64,000 bases of DNA from [Clostridium] viride DSM 6836 (GCA_000620945.1 KK211198.1:420120-484119), one strand, 5' to 3'; counted from the stretch's first letter, positions 43,313 through 51,396 are shown. Notes: generated from the letters alone by a model not told the origin. Made by a program: numbers and translations.

Positions 43313-44002
43313 TTACAGGAAAAAGGAGGTAGGGTTGGGGAGACCTGTATCATATTCTTCGGGTTCCAAGAGCTGACGCTGTGCATCATACAGCTGGATG
43401 CGCAACTGTGCCAGATAACGATCCAAGTTTAGCTCAATCGATTCCTTAGACGGCAGGTCTAGGGTACCACTAAGGCTTGGCTGCGCACCTTCCTGCACCG
43501 ATCCGGCCATGAGGTTGGTGTCGCAATAGCCCAGCACTTTGGTTACGTAATGTTGAGTTTCGGGGAATGGGGGAATGCCATGGTATTTTTTCACATTCCC
43601 TGGCCCTGCGTTATACGCGGCAAGTGCGTGGCTGACGTTTCCATCGAACTGCTCCAGCAAGCCGGACAAGTACTTGGCCCCACCCATAATATTTTGTTCT
43701 GGATCATAGGGGTCTGTTACCCCAAGAGAGCGAGCCGTTCCCGGCATGAGCTGCATGATTCCAATGGCTCCGCAAGAAGAGGTCGCATCGGCACGGAAGT
43801 TCGATTCCGCCTTGGCAACCGCCTTGAGAAGATTTTCCGGGACTTCATATTCCTTTGCCGCTGCGGCAAAGATGGCATCCAGATCCCTTTCGGACGAGGA
43901 GGTTTTACGATTCAGTAAGCCTGCAAAGTCCGTTCCCTGTCCATTTGAGGAAAGGGGCCTTGTGGCAACTCGATTGACGAGGTCTATCTGCTTTATGTCC
44001 AT
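43313..44002 (-). CDS. Lytic transglycosylase (SLT domain)
   Basis: 229 residues. SLT catalytic domain about 38-160: [20 protein letters not shown] with catalytic Glu66, [39 protein letters not shown] and [15 protein letters not shown]. There is no clear signal peptide; the N-terminus [12 protein letters not shown] resembles flagellar- or phage-associated transglycosylases. It cleaves the MurNAc-GlcNAc bond to the 1,6-anhydro form. Confidence 0.9.
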   Translation of the reverse strand: MDIKQIDLVNRVATRPLSSNGQGTDFAGLLNRKTSSSERDLDAIFAAAAKEYEVPENLLKAVAKAESNFRADATSSCGAIGIMQLMPGTARSLGVTDPYDPEQNIMGGAKYLSGLLEQFDGNVSHALAAYNAGPGNVKKYHGIPPFPETQHYVTKVLGYCDTNLMAGSVQEGAQPSLSGTLDLPSKESIELNLDRYLAQLRIQLYDAQRQLLEPEEYDTGLPNPTSFFL

Positions 44003-44122
44003 ATGCTATCACCCAAATAGACCATATCATAAATTTTCCATAGTGTAAACAACATTATGCTTTCTTCGCCCTTTTCCGCGCGTCGTGGTAAGGATCCATT
44101 CTCCACGTTGGTTTTTTCATGC

Positions 44123-44152
44123 TGTGTAATTTAAGCCGGATGGTACATACTA
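44123..44152 (+). promoter_or_regulatory. Forespore-type promoter candidate
   Basis: TGTGTA, 17-nt spacer, CATACTA (44146-44152), 17 bp before the 63-residue gene start. Perfect sigma-G -10, 4 of 6 in the -35. Confidence 0.5.
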
Positions 44153-44169
44153 TTGGTGAGGTGATAAGC

Positions 44170-44361
44170 ATGGCCAAGGCTGGAATGCGCCGTCCTGACC
44201 CGAAACAACCACATGGGACGGAAAGCAACCATATTTCTCATTTTCCCAAGAACGACCTTTCTCCAGTTCCTGAAATTCAAGGAAAAGCCAAGCATGGAAA
44301 AGCCCACGTCAATCCCATTGTTGAGGATGGCACGGATCATCCAAGCAAAGTATTTCATTAA
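44170..44361 (+). CDS. 63-residue conserved microprotein, probable sporulation gene
   Basis: ATG 44170 behind GAGGTGATAAGC. MAKAGMRRPDPKQPHG, HISHFPKNDLSPVPEIQGKA, KHGKAHVNPIVEDG. The opening MAKAGMRRPDP and the PVPEIQGKAKHGK segment recall a conserved, unnamed clostridial family. Hydrophilic, Pro/His/Lys-rich, no membrane segment. Preceded by a CATACTA box and followed by a strong terminator, like the microproteins at 30626 and 61309. Confidence 0.75.
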   Translation: MAKAGMRRPDPKQPHGTESNHISHFPKNDLSPVPEIQGKAKHGKAHVNPIVEDGTDHPSKVFH

Positions 44362-44391
44362 GAGATCTGCCCTATGCAACGCTTATGGTTT

Positions 44392-44420
44392 AAGCCGTCT
44401 CGGTTTCGAGACGGCTTTTT
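44392..44420. terminator. Terminator after the 63-residue gene
   Basis: AAGCCGTCTCG-GTTT-CGAGACGGCTT followed by TTTG; it ends 3 bp before the convergent SleB-like gene and may serve both. Confidence 0.85.
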
Positions 44421-44422
44421 GT

Positions 44423-44995
44423 TTAGCTTTTTCCGAAGCAAAAATAGGTTGTACTATAGCTTGTTTTGTGTGCCTCATACACACTTCCCTGTACGGAATT
44501 GGACTGGTAGACGACGTTTTGGGGACAGATAACCTCACCGTATAATACCTTTTCGGCAATGGCTTGGCAGTGGGTCCAAACGGTGGGATTTTCCCTTGCC
44601 TTATTCCATGCTTTTGAATTGGGGGTAACCAGTTCTTTGGAATATTGTCCTGGTGCTGCCAGGACTTCATACACCGAGTTAGGCCATAGCGGGCTGAGTA
44701 CTCGGTTATATATCACAGCTCCGACCAATTCTCGATGCCGATCGGAACAATCCCCCCAAGCCTCGTGATAAATGGTAGTGGCGATTAGGTCACGATCGTA
44801 ATGCAATTCGTTTTCTGCTGCCCACCAAAGCTCCTGTGCCCTGGTGATAATGGGATCCGATTCTGGTAAACCAAGCCCTCTGGCTTGTGCTGCGATATTC
44901 TGTGCTATTTGCTGTTGTTCGAGCGGTTGGTATGCGCTTGCGGTGGTCGTGATGAATACGGTGCAAATCAAAATTGCGATTAGTTTTCTACTCAT
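44423..44995 (-). CDS. SleB-like cell wall hydrolase (Hydrolase_2)
   Basis: 190 residues from ATG 44995 behind AAAGGAG. Signal peptide MSRKLIAILICTVFITTTAS. Catalytic domain with TIYHEAWGDCSDRHRELVGA including Glu78, VIYNRVLSP, NSVYEVLAAPGQYS and the end TTYFCFGKS. The SleB family are spore-cortex lytic transglycosylases; exported and active on cortex or wall. Without the usual YpeB partner here, a vegetative or sporulation wall role is equally possible. Confidence 0.9.
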   Translation of the reverse strand: MSRKLIAILICTVFITTTASAYQPLEQQQIAQNIAAQARGLGLPESDPIITRAQELWWAAENELHYDRDLIATTIYHEAWGDCSDRHRELVGAVIYNRVLSPLWPNSVYEVLAAPGQYSKELVTPNSKAWNKARENPTVWTHCQAIAEKVLYGEVICPQNVVYQSNSVQGSVYEAHKTSYSTTYFCFGKS

Positions 44996-45188
44996 CGCGG
45001 ATCTCCTTTCTGTTCGTATCAACCGTTTTTCCGAAAATCAAGTTCAAATCCTGAAAAATGTATGCGATGTTCCCTTCCGGGTCTTACTTCCATACTACTC
45101 AAAACGCCATCGCCTGTGACTCATTTTGACGATTCTTGGTTTCTTGGCTGCATATTACCTTGGGTTCGATCCATTCTTTCATTGATAG

Positions 45189-45217
45189 TTGACTTTCTCT
45201 CCATTTGGTGATATAGC
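45189..45217 (+). promoter_or_regulatory. Promoter preceding an orphan terminator
   Basis: TTGACT, 17-nt spacer, TATAGC. Transcription from it would meet the terminator at 45245-45281 after about 60 nt. Confidence 0.5.
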
Positions 45218-45223
45218 ACATTA

Positions 45224-45281
45224 TAGTAGTATTCTTTTTATCTTCCGCCTTCCACGCGCTTGTGTGGGGGCGGTTTTTTTT
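45224..45281 (+). ncRNA. Short transcript candidate ending in orphan terminator
   Basis: Between the promoter at 45189 and a GC-rich hairpin (CCGCC..CCACGC with GTGTGG..GGCGG, 45245-45273) followed by eight T there is no reading frame. It is either a roughly 58-nt small RNA or an attenuated leader for the 36-residue gene at 45369. That gene also has its own promoter, which favours a separate RNA. Confidence 0.4.
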
Positions 45282-45313
45282 AGTAAGGGCAAGAATCCTG
45301 CTTGCTCCATGGC

Positions 45314-45342
45314 TTGTTCTCCTTTTATGGGTGTGGTACAAT
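45314..45342 (+). promoter_or_regulatory. Promoter of the 36-residue membrane microprotein
   Basis: TTGTTC, 17-nt spacer, TACAAT, ending 26 bp before the start codon. Confidence 0.6.
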
Positions 45343-45368
45343 CAGATGAATTAGAAAGTGGTGATGCT

Positions 45369-45479
45369 ATGAAGCCTTGGCGTAAGTATGGGGATACTCG
45401 CATCGTGGCAGCGTTCGTGCTCGCTCTTTTGGGATTGATGGTTTCTCTTGGGGTGCTTGTCTATGTTTTGATCCAGTAA
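45369..45479 (+). CDS. 36-residue single-TM microprotein
   Basis: ATG behind AAAGTGGTGATGCT. MKPWRKYGDTRIVAAFVLAL then LGLMVSLGVLVYVLIQ: a basic 12-residue head and one membrane helix to the C-terminus. Same length and architecture as the protein at 60349 (basic head, aromatic residues, one helix) though primary identity is low. Function unknown. Confidence 0.65.
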   Translation: MKPWRKYGDTRIVAAFVLALLGLMVSLGVLVYVLIQ

Positions 45480-45637
45480 GCATACCTTTCTCTGGAAATA
45501 TATGTCTCCATAGCTTGTTTCTCTTTCCATCATATGCTAGGATAGACTCCAGTATCATTAAATTTGAAACTTAGGAAACAAAACGATGTCGTTTCCCCCA
45601 CCAAATGGTGAATACGATAACGAGGAGGAATTCAGAA

Positions 45638-46090
45638 ATGGGACTATTTGATAAACTTGGCGGTGCTGTGATGCAAGGTGTCATGGGCAATATGAGCGAG
45701 GTGTCCGCCGAGGAACTCACCCACGAATATGGCGCCTACTTAATGGACGGTGAAACCATCCAAACCGGGTTTAAGCTGGTTCGCGATGTGGTACTGTTCA
45801 CCGATAAGCGCATCATTGATTTTGATAAGCAGGGAGCAACCGGCCAAAAAATGCGGGTCAATTCCATTAACTTGAGCAGCTTAATCCATGTCTCGGCCGA
45901 AACCTCTGGCTTTGGTTTGGACGACAGTGAAATCACCGTCGATTACATTGCATCCCCATTTTTTAAAGCCTCTGGTGGGGTCACGGTGGCCAGTAAAAAG
46001 TTTGAATTCCCCAAAAAGTACAACATTCAACCACTCTACAAGCAGCTTCAGGAGATCGCTTACAACAATCACGAGAGCCTCAATCATTAA
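45638..46090 (+). CDS. Bacterial PH-domain protein (bPH_5 type)
   Basis: 150 residues from ATG 45638 behind GAGGAGGAATTCAG; in-frame codons back to 45605 lack a site. MGLFDKLGGAVMQGVMGNMS, IQTGFKLVRDVVLFTDKRII, DFDKQGATGQKMRV and the end PKKYNIQPLYKQL are typical of the conserved YvqI/PH family. Probably a membrane- or ligand-associated small protein of unknown role. Own terminator. Confidence 0.88.
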   Translation: MGLFDKLGGAVMQGVMGNMSEVSAEELTHEYGAYLMDGETIQTGFKLVRDVVLFTDKRIIDFDKQGATGQKMRVNSINLSSLIHVSAETSGFGLDDSEITVDYIASPFFKASGGVTVASKKFEFPKKYNIQPLYKQLQEIAYNNHESLNH

Positions 46091-46121
46091 TCGGACGCAG
46101 ATCCTCTAGGCCCGATAAAAC

Positions 46122-46168
46122 AATCACTCCCCACGGCTAAGCAAGCCGTTTGGGGAGTGATTTTTTAT
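46122..46168 (+). terminator. Terminator of the PH-domain gene
   Basis: AATCACTCCCC with GGGGAGTGATT enclosing an inner CGGCT-AAGCA-AGCCG hairpin, then TTTTTATTT. Confidence 0.85.
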
Positions 46169-46243
46169 TTACCAAGATATTACCAATAGCCGAACTTATG
46201 GTTGTTATGGTACAATTTCTATAAATATGAATGAAGTGGAGGT

Positions 46244-47833
46244 ATGAAACCTTTGAGAATTCGATGGATCGTTCTAATAGGCATCCTATGTTGTGTAGTC
46301 CTTTCCGTGAGTGCCCAAGCCTCGGCCCCGCGGTTTAATATGTCATACTTATACTTTGGCAGTCCGTCCTCCTACCTCAATGCGGTGGATGCCAGCCGTG
46401 GCTCCCTCACGGAACTCTCACCCAGCTACTTTGATCTCAATGCCGATGGTTCCTTGAAACTAAATGCTAGCCTAAGCACAGAGTTTATCCAGCAAATGCA
46501 CCAGCAAAAAAGAACCGTCGTTCCCTTCCTCAGCAATCACTGGAACCAGGAGATGGGAATCGCGGCCCTGGATAACCGAGATGAGCTAACCGATCAGATT
46601 GCGGAGGCTGTGGAGAAATATCAGCTCGACGGCATCCATGTGGATTTGGAAAACCTGACCCACTTGCACAAACAAAGCTATTATGAATTCGTGAAGCTAT
46701 TACGAGACAAAATCCCAAAGGAGAAAACCGTAGCCGTAGCGGTGGCCGCCAATCCTTATGGCTATACCACCGGCTGGCAAGGCTCCTATGACTATGAGAA
46801 GCTTGGTAAAGTTGCAGATTACCTCATGATTATGGCCTATGATGAACACTATGAGGGTGGTTCACCGGGGGCGGTTACTAGCTTGCCCTTTGCAAAAAAG
46901 TCCATTGACTATGCATTGCGGTATGTCCCCGCGGAAAAGGTGGTTCTGGGAATCCCCTTCTATGGTCGAATCTGGAGTGACCAAGGTTCTCTGATGACTG
47001 GACAGGGAGTGCCCGGAACGCAGATTGCAAAACTAATCGAGTCCTATGATGGTGTGGTTACCTTCGATTCCACTAGCCGCTCTGCGGTGGCCCACATCAC
47101 CTTGGATGCAAACGACAAAAAACCGAGCATCGGCGGTAAAACCCTGACCGCAGGAAGCTACTCCATTTGGTTTGAAAACGAACAAGCAATGAAAGAACTT
47201 TTGCTGCTGGTGGAGCAGTACAATTTAAAAGGGACTGGCAGCTGGAGCTTAGGACAGGAAATGAACCAAACGTGGGATTACTATAGTCTGTGGTTGAATG
47301 GTTTGCCCTTTGCGGATGCCCAAGGTCACTGGGCCATGCAGGAAATCGTCTCGATCGCTCGTGCAGGAATTATGACTGGAATGACCAGCCATTCCTTCGC
47401 CCCCGACCGTTCCTTAACCCGAGCCGAGGCTGCAGTCACTTTGGTTCGTATGCTTAACCTGCCTACGGCTCCCGCAAACACTCCAGATTTTGTGGATACG
47501 GCCTCCCATTGGGCCCGAAATGAAATACGGACTGCCCAGTATCATGGACTGGTGACCGGCTTTGACTCCCAGCGATTTGCCCCGGATGCTCCCATGACTC
47601 GCCAAGAAATGGCGGTCTTACTGGATCGAGCCTTTTCCTCCCTCTCCTCCTCACCCACGATGCAGAATTCCTTCCCCGATGTTACCATGCAGCAGAATGC
47701 ATGGTCCTATGATGCCATCTTGCGTCTTTCCACAGCGGGCATTTTGCAAGGCTTTCCGGATGGAAGCTTCCGGCCCCAAGACCAAGTAACGCGAGCTCAG
47801 ATGGTCTCCATGATTCAGAAGCTACCGTCTTAA
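46244..47833 (+). CDS. GH18 glycosidase with three SLH domains
   Basis: 529 residues. Signal peptide (1-27, LIGILCCVVLSVSAQASA). GH18 barrel about 30-345 with the catalytic DGIHVDLE (Asp129, Asp134, Glu136), YLMIMAYDEHYEGGSPG and VLGIPFYGRIWSD, ending TGSWSLGQEMNQTWDYY; this is the YaaH/SleL N-acetylglucosaminidase type. Three SLH repeats follow: FADAQGHWAMQEIVSIARAG, FVDTASHWARNEIRTAQYHG and the last with ILQGFPDGSFRPQDQVTRAQ. Exported, anchored to wall polymers by SLH, hydrolysing peptidoglycan or cortex glycans. An extended -10 (TGGTACAAT) lies at about 46209-46217. Confidence 0.93.
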   Translation: MKPLRIRWIVLIGILCCVVLSVSAQASAPRFNMSYLYFGSPSSYLNAVDASRGSLTELSPSYFDLNADGSLKLNASLSTEFIQQMHQQKRTVVPFLSNHWNQEMGIAALDNRDELTDQIAEAVEKYQLDGIHVDLENLTHLHKQSYYEFVKLLRDKIPKEKTVAVAVAANPYGYTTGWQGSYDYEKLGKVADYLMIMAYDEHYEGGSPGAVTSLPFAKKSIDYALRYVPAEKVVLGIPFYGRIWSDQGSLMTGQGVPGTQIAKLIESYDGVVTFDSTSRSAVAHITLDANDKKPSIGGKTLTAGSYSIWFENEQAMKELLLLVEQYNLKGTGSWSLGQEMNQTWDYYSLWLNGLPFADAQGHWAMQEIVSIARAGIMTGMTSHSFAPDRSLTRAEAAVTLVRMLNLPTAPANTPDFVDTASHWARNEIRTAQYHGLVTGFDSQRFAPDAPMTRQEMAVLLDRAFSSLSSSPTMQNSFPDVTMQQNAWSYDAILRLSTAGILQGFPDGSFRPQDQVTRAQMVSMIQKLPS

Positions 47834-47857
47834 TATTCTCTTATCGTTCACACACAG

Positions 47858-47893
47858 AAAGCCAGAGGATAGAATGATCCTCTGGCTTTTTAT
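47858..47893. terminator. Bidirectional terminator
   Basis: AAAGCCAGAGGAT pairs with ATCCTCTGGCTTT, 6-nt loop, then TTATG; between the GH18 gene and the convergent gene at 47912. Confidence 0.85.
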
Positions 47894-47911
47894 GTTGTTC
47901 ATCCATCCAGG

Positions 47912-48277
47912 CTATTGGTACGCCGCCAATTCGAACCCGTTGAGCCAATGCAACTCATCCTCAATTAAGACTTTATAGTAATCAACTTCTTCTATGATTT
48001 TGAGTATCTCAACAAGGTCTCCCCGATGTAAGAAGGAATGATCATGTCCACTGGAAATCACTCTGGCAAGATCTCCCTCGAACAATCGGTGACGATTCGG
48101 ATTGATGGATTCTAACTCTCCTCGCTCCATCCAGTGAATCCTACCGTCCGGTGTTCGAACCGCATATAAGGATCCAAGAAAGCGACTGGTCACCGTTCCT
48201 TTTCTTCCAACCGGAATGTCCTCTTGATTTATAAGAACCATGACGGTTTCTCCTGGAAAGAATTGCCTACTCTTCAT
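47912..48277 (-). CDS. Hypothetical protein with SH3/KOW-like repeats
   Basis: 121 residues. FFPGETVMVLINQEDIPVGR, KGTVTSRFLGSLYAVRTPDG, RLFEGDLARVISSGHDHSFL, HRGDLVEILKIIEEVDYYKV. Two similar halves of about 55 residues, each like a small beta-barrel (a G-D/E-x-V-x-V strand followed by a YAV or YKV strand), suggest a tandem KOW/SH3 duplication. No signal peptide. Function unknown. Confidence 0.7.
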   Translation of the reverse strand: MKSRQFFPGETVMVLINQEDIPVGRKGTVTSRFLGSLYAVRTPDGRIHWMERGELESINPNRHRLFEGDLARVISSGHDHSFLHRGDLVEILKIIEEVDYYKVLIEDELHWLNGFELAAYQ

Positions 48278-48422
48278 AGAAACACCTCACTCACTCTAGT
48301 ATAGTAAGTTTGGTCTGTGGAGTTCCTGCATGAGGAGCATGGAGCGGTCGACTGCTCAACCTAAACAAGGCTTAGTTAGGCCCTTAGGGATTCGCTGAGC
48401 GAAGGCTTTTTTCGGAAATCAC

Positions 48423-48451
48423 TTGAAGATTGTGGGGTTTTATGATATATT
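48423..48451 (+). promoter_or_regulatory. Promoter overlapped by an operator-like palindrome
   Basis: TTGAAG, 17-nt spacer, TATATT. The -10 lies inside TTATGATA-N9-TATCATAA (48440-48464), a perfect 8-bp inverted repeat, so binding of a regulator there would block transcription. Confidence 0.6.
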
Positions 48452-48483
48452 ATTAGTATCATAATCTGTGCGTAGAATGGATC

Positions 48484-48521
48484 AGCACGAGACAAGTTTT
48501 TGTCTCGTGCTTTCTTTTTTT
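48484..48521 (+). terminator. Leader terminator (attenuator candidate) of the DUF2798 gene
   Basis: AGCACGAGACAA-GTTT-TTGTCTCGTGCT is a perfect 12-bp stem followed by TTCTTTTTTT. It lies between the promoter at 48423 and the gene at 48550, with no reading frame in between. Confidence 0.75.
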
Positions 48522-48549
48522 GCGCAAATCGAACAAAAGGAGAGAAACC

Positions 48550-49056
48550 ATGGATTTTTACATGAAACTTCCACGCAACAAAAAAGAGTTTGCCCTGTTT
48601 ATGCTGGTCATCTCGCTGCTATCCGTTAACATGATTGCCCCGTTAATCAGTTGCTTTGAATTAGGCTTCCACCTGTCGGTTTGGCGGCATACCCTTAGTG
48701 TCCTTCCCTTTCTTTGGCTCAGCGTCATTGCCTTGGTCTTATTGACCTTTAAACCGGCTGAATGGATGACAAAAAAGATTGTGGTTGAAACCGACAGCTT
48801 TCAAGCTCAGATTTTGGTCAACATCCTTTGCTCTGTCTTCTTGATGTCTATTTTTCTAACGGTGATAGGCTCTTGGATTGGAAGCCAGAGCATCAGCTTC
48901 CATCCTATTTTGACCTTCTTTTCCCGATGGCCCAGAAATTTCGCCATTTCCTTTGCCGTTGAGTTGCTGTTTGCGCAACCACTGGCTCGTTGGGTCATGT
49001 TAAAATTTCACGAGTATCTGGATGCAAAACAGCTTATCCCCTCAACCAAGGTCTGA
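48550..49056 (+). CDS. DUF2798 family membrane protein
   Basis: 168 residues from ATG 48550 behind AAAGGAG. Four hydrophobic helices in two related halves: KEFALFMLVISLLSVNMIAP, then a linker with DSFQAQILVNILCSVFLMSI, and the repeated FPxxxARNxA-type FFSRWPRNFAISFAVELLFA leading to QPLARWVM. This is the DUF2798 duplication. Substrate or role unknown. Expression probably depends on the palindrome and the leader terminator upstream. Confidence 0.85.
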   Translation: MDFYMKLPRNKKEFALFMLVISLLSVNMIAPLISCFELGFHLSVWRHTLSVLPFLWLSVIALVLLTFKPAEWMTKKIVVETDSFQAQILVNILCSVFLMSIFLTVIGSWIGSQSISFHPILTFFSRWPRNFAISFAVELLFAQPLARWVMLKFHEYLDAKQLIPSTKV

Positions 49057-49098
49057 GTTAAATTATGCAAAAAGGATCAGGAATTTTGCTCCCAAGGA

Positions 49099-49127
49099 TT
49101 GCATATCCTAGGATATCCACGTACAAT
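49099..49127 (+). promoter_or_regulatory. Promoter with spacer palindrome upstream of tspO
   Basis: TTGCAT, 17-nt spacer, TACAAT. ATATCCTAGGATAT (49103-49116), a perfect 14-bp palindrome, fills the spacer and is a candidate repressor site. Confidence 0.6.
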
Positions 49128-49147
49128 ATGAAATGGGTGATGTATGT

Positions 49148-49624
49148 ATGAATACGATAAAAAAGCTTAAACCTTATCTTGTTTCCATTCTGATCGCCTT
49201 AGCCGTGGGTGCATTGGGTGGGATCGTTACCAGCAATGGAATGCCAGACTATGAGCAAATTATTAAGCCTGCACTCACTCCTCCATCCATCGTTTTCCCC
49301 ATCGTTTGGACCATACTATATACGCTAATGGGCATCGGTGCGGCGATGATTTGGAAGGAAGAAAAAAGTGATCAGCGTCGCTTTTCCCTCATCATTTACG
49401 CCCTTCAGCTCATACTAAACTTCCTGTGGAGCTTTCTATTCTTCTCAAAGCAAGCGTACTTCTTATCCTTCCTTTGCCTGCTTGTCCTTTGGGTGCTCAT
49501 TCTCATGATGATACGATCCTTTTCTCGGGTCAATCCCAGGGCCGCTCGTTTGCAGATCCCATACCTTCTATGGGTAACGTTTGCAGGCTATCTGAACTTC
49601 GCCGTTTGGCTCCTGAATCGTTGA
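49148..49624 (+). CDS. tspO: TspO/MBR family protein
   Basis: 158 residues from ATG 49148 (GGGTGATG upstream; an ATG at 49133 overlaps that site). Five membrane helices. Marks: LGGIVTSNGMPDYEQIIKPA, LTPPSIVFPIVWTILYTLMG, and LQLILNFLWSFLFFSKQ with the conserved WxxN-type region, ending LLWVTFAGYLNFAVWLLNR. Binds porphyrins in other bacteria and modulates stress responses. Neighbour DUF2798 is also a small membrane protein. Confidence 0.9.
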   Translation: MNTIKKLKPYLVSILIALAVGALGGIVTSNGMPDYEQIIKPALTPPSIVFPIVWTILYTLMGIGAAMIWKEEKSDQRRFSLIIYALQLILNFLWSFLFFSKQAYFLSFLCLLVLWVLILMMIRSFSRVNPRAARLQIPYLLWVTFAGYLNFAVWLLNR

Positions 49625-49656
49625 GTTTTACTCTTTGTCCGAGCTCTTTTAACCCA

Positions 49657-49690
49657 AAAAAGCCTTGTAACTTGCGTTACAAGGCTTTTT
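49657..49690. terminator. Bidirectional terminator
   Basis: AAAAAGCCTTGTAAC-TTGC-GTTACAAGGCTTTTT: perfect 15-bp stem between tspO and the convergent MerR-type gene. Confidence 0.85.
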
Positions 49691-49755
49691 TCATTCCTTC
49701 TTTGAATGACTTTTGTTCTTACCAACGGATCAGAATAAGGAACTTCACATCAAGC

Positions 49756-50493
49756 CTAGTCGCTCACTGGCTGATCTTCCTCCGAGTAGGTTTCCACGCA
49801 AAACCCGTGATAGCCACAGTTGGTACAATGAAGTTTTCTGGTTTTCATGGTATGCTTGGCAAAGAAAAAGTCCTTAAGCGCTGGCTTAAACTTAGCATGG
49901 CATTCCGGACAAAGGTAGGCGGTATTCCGATAATACATCTTCACCAGCAGAGCCGATACCACAAGCACCAGTGGCATGCCCAAGGCGAAGGGCCACCAAA
50001 TTCCTTTCACAATCCACAGGACAATGGTCACAATCTGAACGATGTCCAGTAGAATCCCCACGGTCAATAGGGTTGCATAGGTTCTTTTTAGTTTCTTTTT
50101 CCCATTCATCATGTGCTCTATGTCAGTGATGGAGTGGACTGGAATGGACTGGGTACTGAGGATGCTTTCTTTGATGACATCGATGGCCTTGCGTTTTTGC
50201 TGCTTCTCTTTGATGTCATGCTCAATCTGCTTGGCTTGTTCCTCCAGTAGGAGGAGCAGGATCTTATTGGGCTCTTCGCTGTTTAGAATCCCTTTGATGG
50301 AATCCAGAGAAAGGTCCAAGGATCGTAGCAAGCAGATTAAGCGCAGCTTCTGCAAATCATCCTCAGTATACAAACGTCTACCACCCTCGGTCAATGCCGT
50401 CGGCTTAAGCAAATCCTTGGTATCGTAAAACTGCACCGTGCGGACTGTGACCTGGCATCGTTTCGCCAGCTCTCCCGTCGTATAGTTTGACAT
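49756..50493 (-). CDS. MerR-family regulator fused to membrane and zinc-ribbon domains
   Basis: 245 residues from ATG 50493 behind GGAGGTGAGATCT. The HTH (YTTGELAKRCQVTVRTVQFY, KPTALTEGGRRLYTEDDLQK) is followed by a long helix (LLLEEQAKQIEHDIKEKQ), then two hydrophobic helices (YATLLTVGILLDIVQIVTIV, WPFALGMPLVLVVSALLV) and a C-terminal ribbon with CPECHAKFKP and CTNCGYHGFC. A membrane-tethered MerR with a zinc ribbon is unusual but seen in Firmicutes. ACCTAAGGT at 50527-50535 upstream is a possible operator. Confidence 0.85.
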   Translation of the reverse strand: MSNYTTGELAKRCQVTVRTVQFYDTKDLLKPTALTEGGRRLYTEDDLQKLRLICLLRSLDLSLDSIKGILNSEEPNKILLLLLEEQAKQIEHDIKEKQQKRKAIDVIKESILSTQSIPVHSITDIEHMMNGKKKLKRTYATLLTVGILLDIVQIVTIVLWIVKGIWWPFALGMPLVLVVSALLVKMYYRNTAYLCPECHAKFKPALKDFFFAKHTMKTRKLHCTNCGYHGFCVETYSEEDQPVSD

Positions 50494-50625
50494 AGATCTC
50501 ACCTCCAAGAGCAACAGTAGCACATTACCTAAGGTCACAAGCAAGCCCATACGTAAGGGGATTTTTCAAAAAAGCAGGATGTTACGGGTTTTTGAAGGTG
50601 TCTCCACCCTGGAGGGCATGGGATA

Positions 50626-50844
50626 CTAGCCCAATTCGCCCTGCTCCATCAAAAATTCCCACGCGGCATCAAACAAGGCTTCCTCCGGCAGATTCCGTTC
50701 GTTTAAGGAATCGACAAATTGCTTGGCTCTCTCATAGGCAACCAAACTCTCCCACATCACCGCACCATGTTCCGCTTGGACGCCACATACCTTTGGATCG
50801 AAGCCAGGTAGTTCGATTCCTGTATGAAACAAGAGTCTGAACAA
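50626..50844 (-). CDS. 72-residue hypothetical protein, tandem paralogue A
   Basis: The start is set at TTG 50844 because AGGGGTGAGTCT precedes it and because it then aligns exactly with paralogue B (51178-51396), also 72 residues from a TTG. Sequence: MFRLLFHTGIELPG, KVCGVQAEHGAVMWESLVAY, ERAKQFVDSLNERNLPEEAL, FDAAWEFLMEQGEL. Predicted two strands then helices. Shared positions with B include MFR, KVCG, W, AK-FVD-LN, EE-L, AA-EFL and EL. Role unknown. Confidence 0.75.
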   Translation of the reverse strand: MFRLLFHTGIELPGFDPKVCGVQAEHGAVMWESLVAYERAKQFVDSLNERNLPEEALFDAAWEFLMEQGELG

Positions 50845-50862
50845 AAGACTCACCCCTAACCA

Positions 50863-50961
50863 TTACAATATACCATGATCAGCATAAGCAATATCACTTT
50901 GCTTTTCAAGGGGGTAGGCGTGAGTGGTACGTAAGGATGCGTGAATGCTATTTCTAAACAT
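50863..50961 (-). CDS. 32-residue ORF between the tandem paralogues
   Basis: ATG 50961 with GGAGAGG at 6-nt spacing; MFRNSIHASLRTTHAYPLEK then QSDIAYADHGIL. It begins MFR like its neighbours but has no other similarity. Could be a decayed third copy or chance. The rest of 50962-51177 shows no gene. Confidence 0.3.
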   Translation of the reverse strand: MFRNSIHASLRTTHAYPLEKQSDIAYADHGIL

Positions 50962-51177
50962 CTTGAACCTCTCCTGCTCGATTCTTATTATACATCCATT
51001 CTAAGCTAACATCCATTCTTGTATCACTTTTTCCTTGCTAGCTCTTTTAAATATGCTATGCCATGATGCAGAAACTGAACCTGACCGAGGAAACAAAGGA
51101 TAGATTGCTGTGGTGCCTCATATTTGGACCTTTCCTTGGGCCCTGCTTAACCTATCCCTCATTACATCGTTTTATCT

Positions 51178-51396
51178 TCAAGAGCATAACTCCGAGTTCC
51201 TCAGCAAGAACTCCATGGCAGCCTCCATCAGTTCCTCCTCGCACACATGGTCTGCATTGAGCCGATCCACAAAGCCCTTGGCAGGCTTGTACTCAATGGG
51301 CGCTCCCCACACAATGGTACGGTTCTGGCTACGGATGCCACACACTTTTAAATGGAACACACGTCCATGGTTTTCCGCGAATATCACACGAAACAA
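51178..51396 (-). CDS. 72-residue hypothetical protein, tandem paralogue B
   Basis: TTG 51396 behind AGAGGGGGG. The longer upstream frame has no ribosome site. MFRVIFAENHGRVFHLKVCG, IRSQNRTIVWGAPIEYKPAK, GFVDRLNADHVCEEELMEAA, MEFLLRNSELCS. Pairs with paralogue A in length, start codon type and core residues, so the two arose by duplication and diverged. No motif known. Confidence 0.75.
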   Translation of the reverse strand: MFRVIFAENHGRVFHLKVCGIRSQNRTIVWGAPIEYKPAKGFVDRLNADHVCEEELMEAAMEFLLRNSELCS

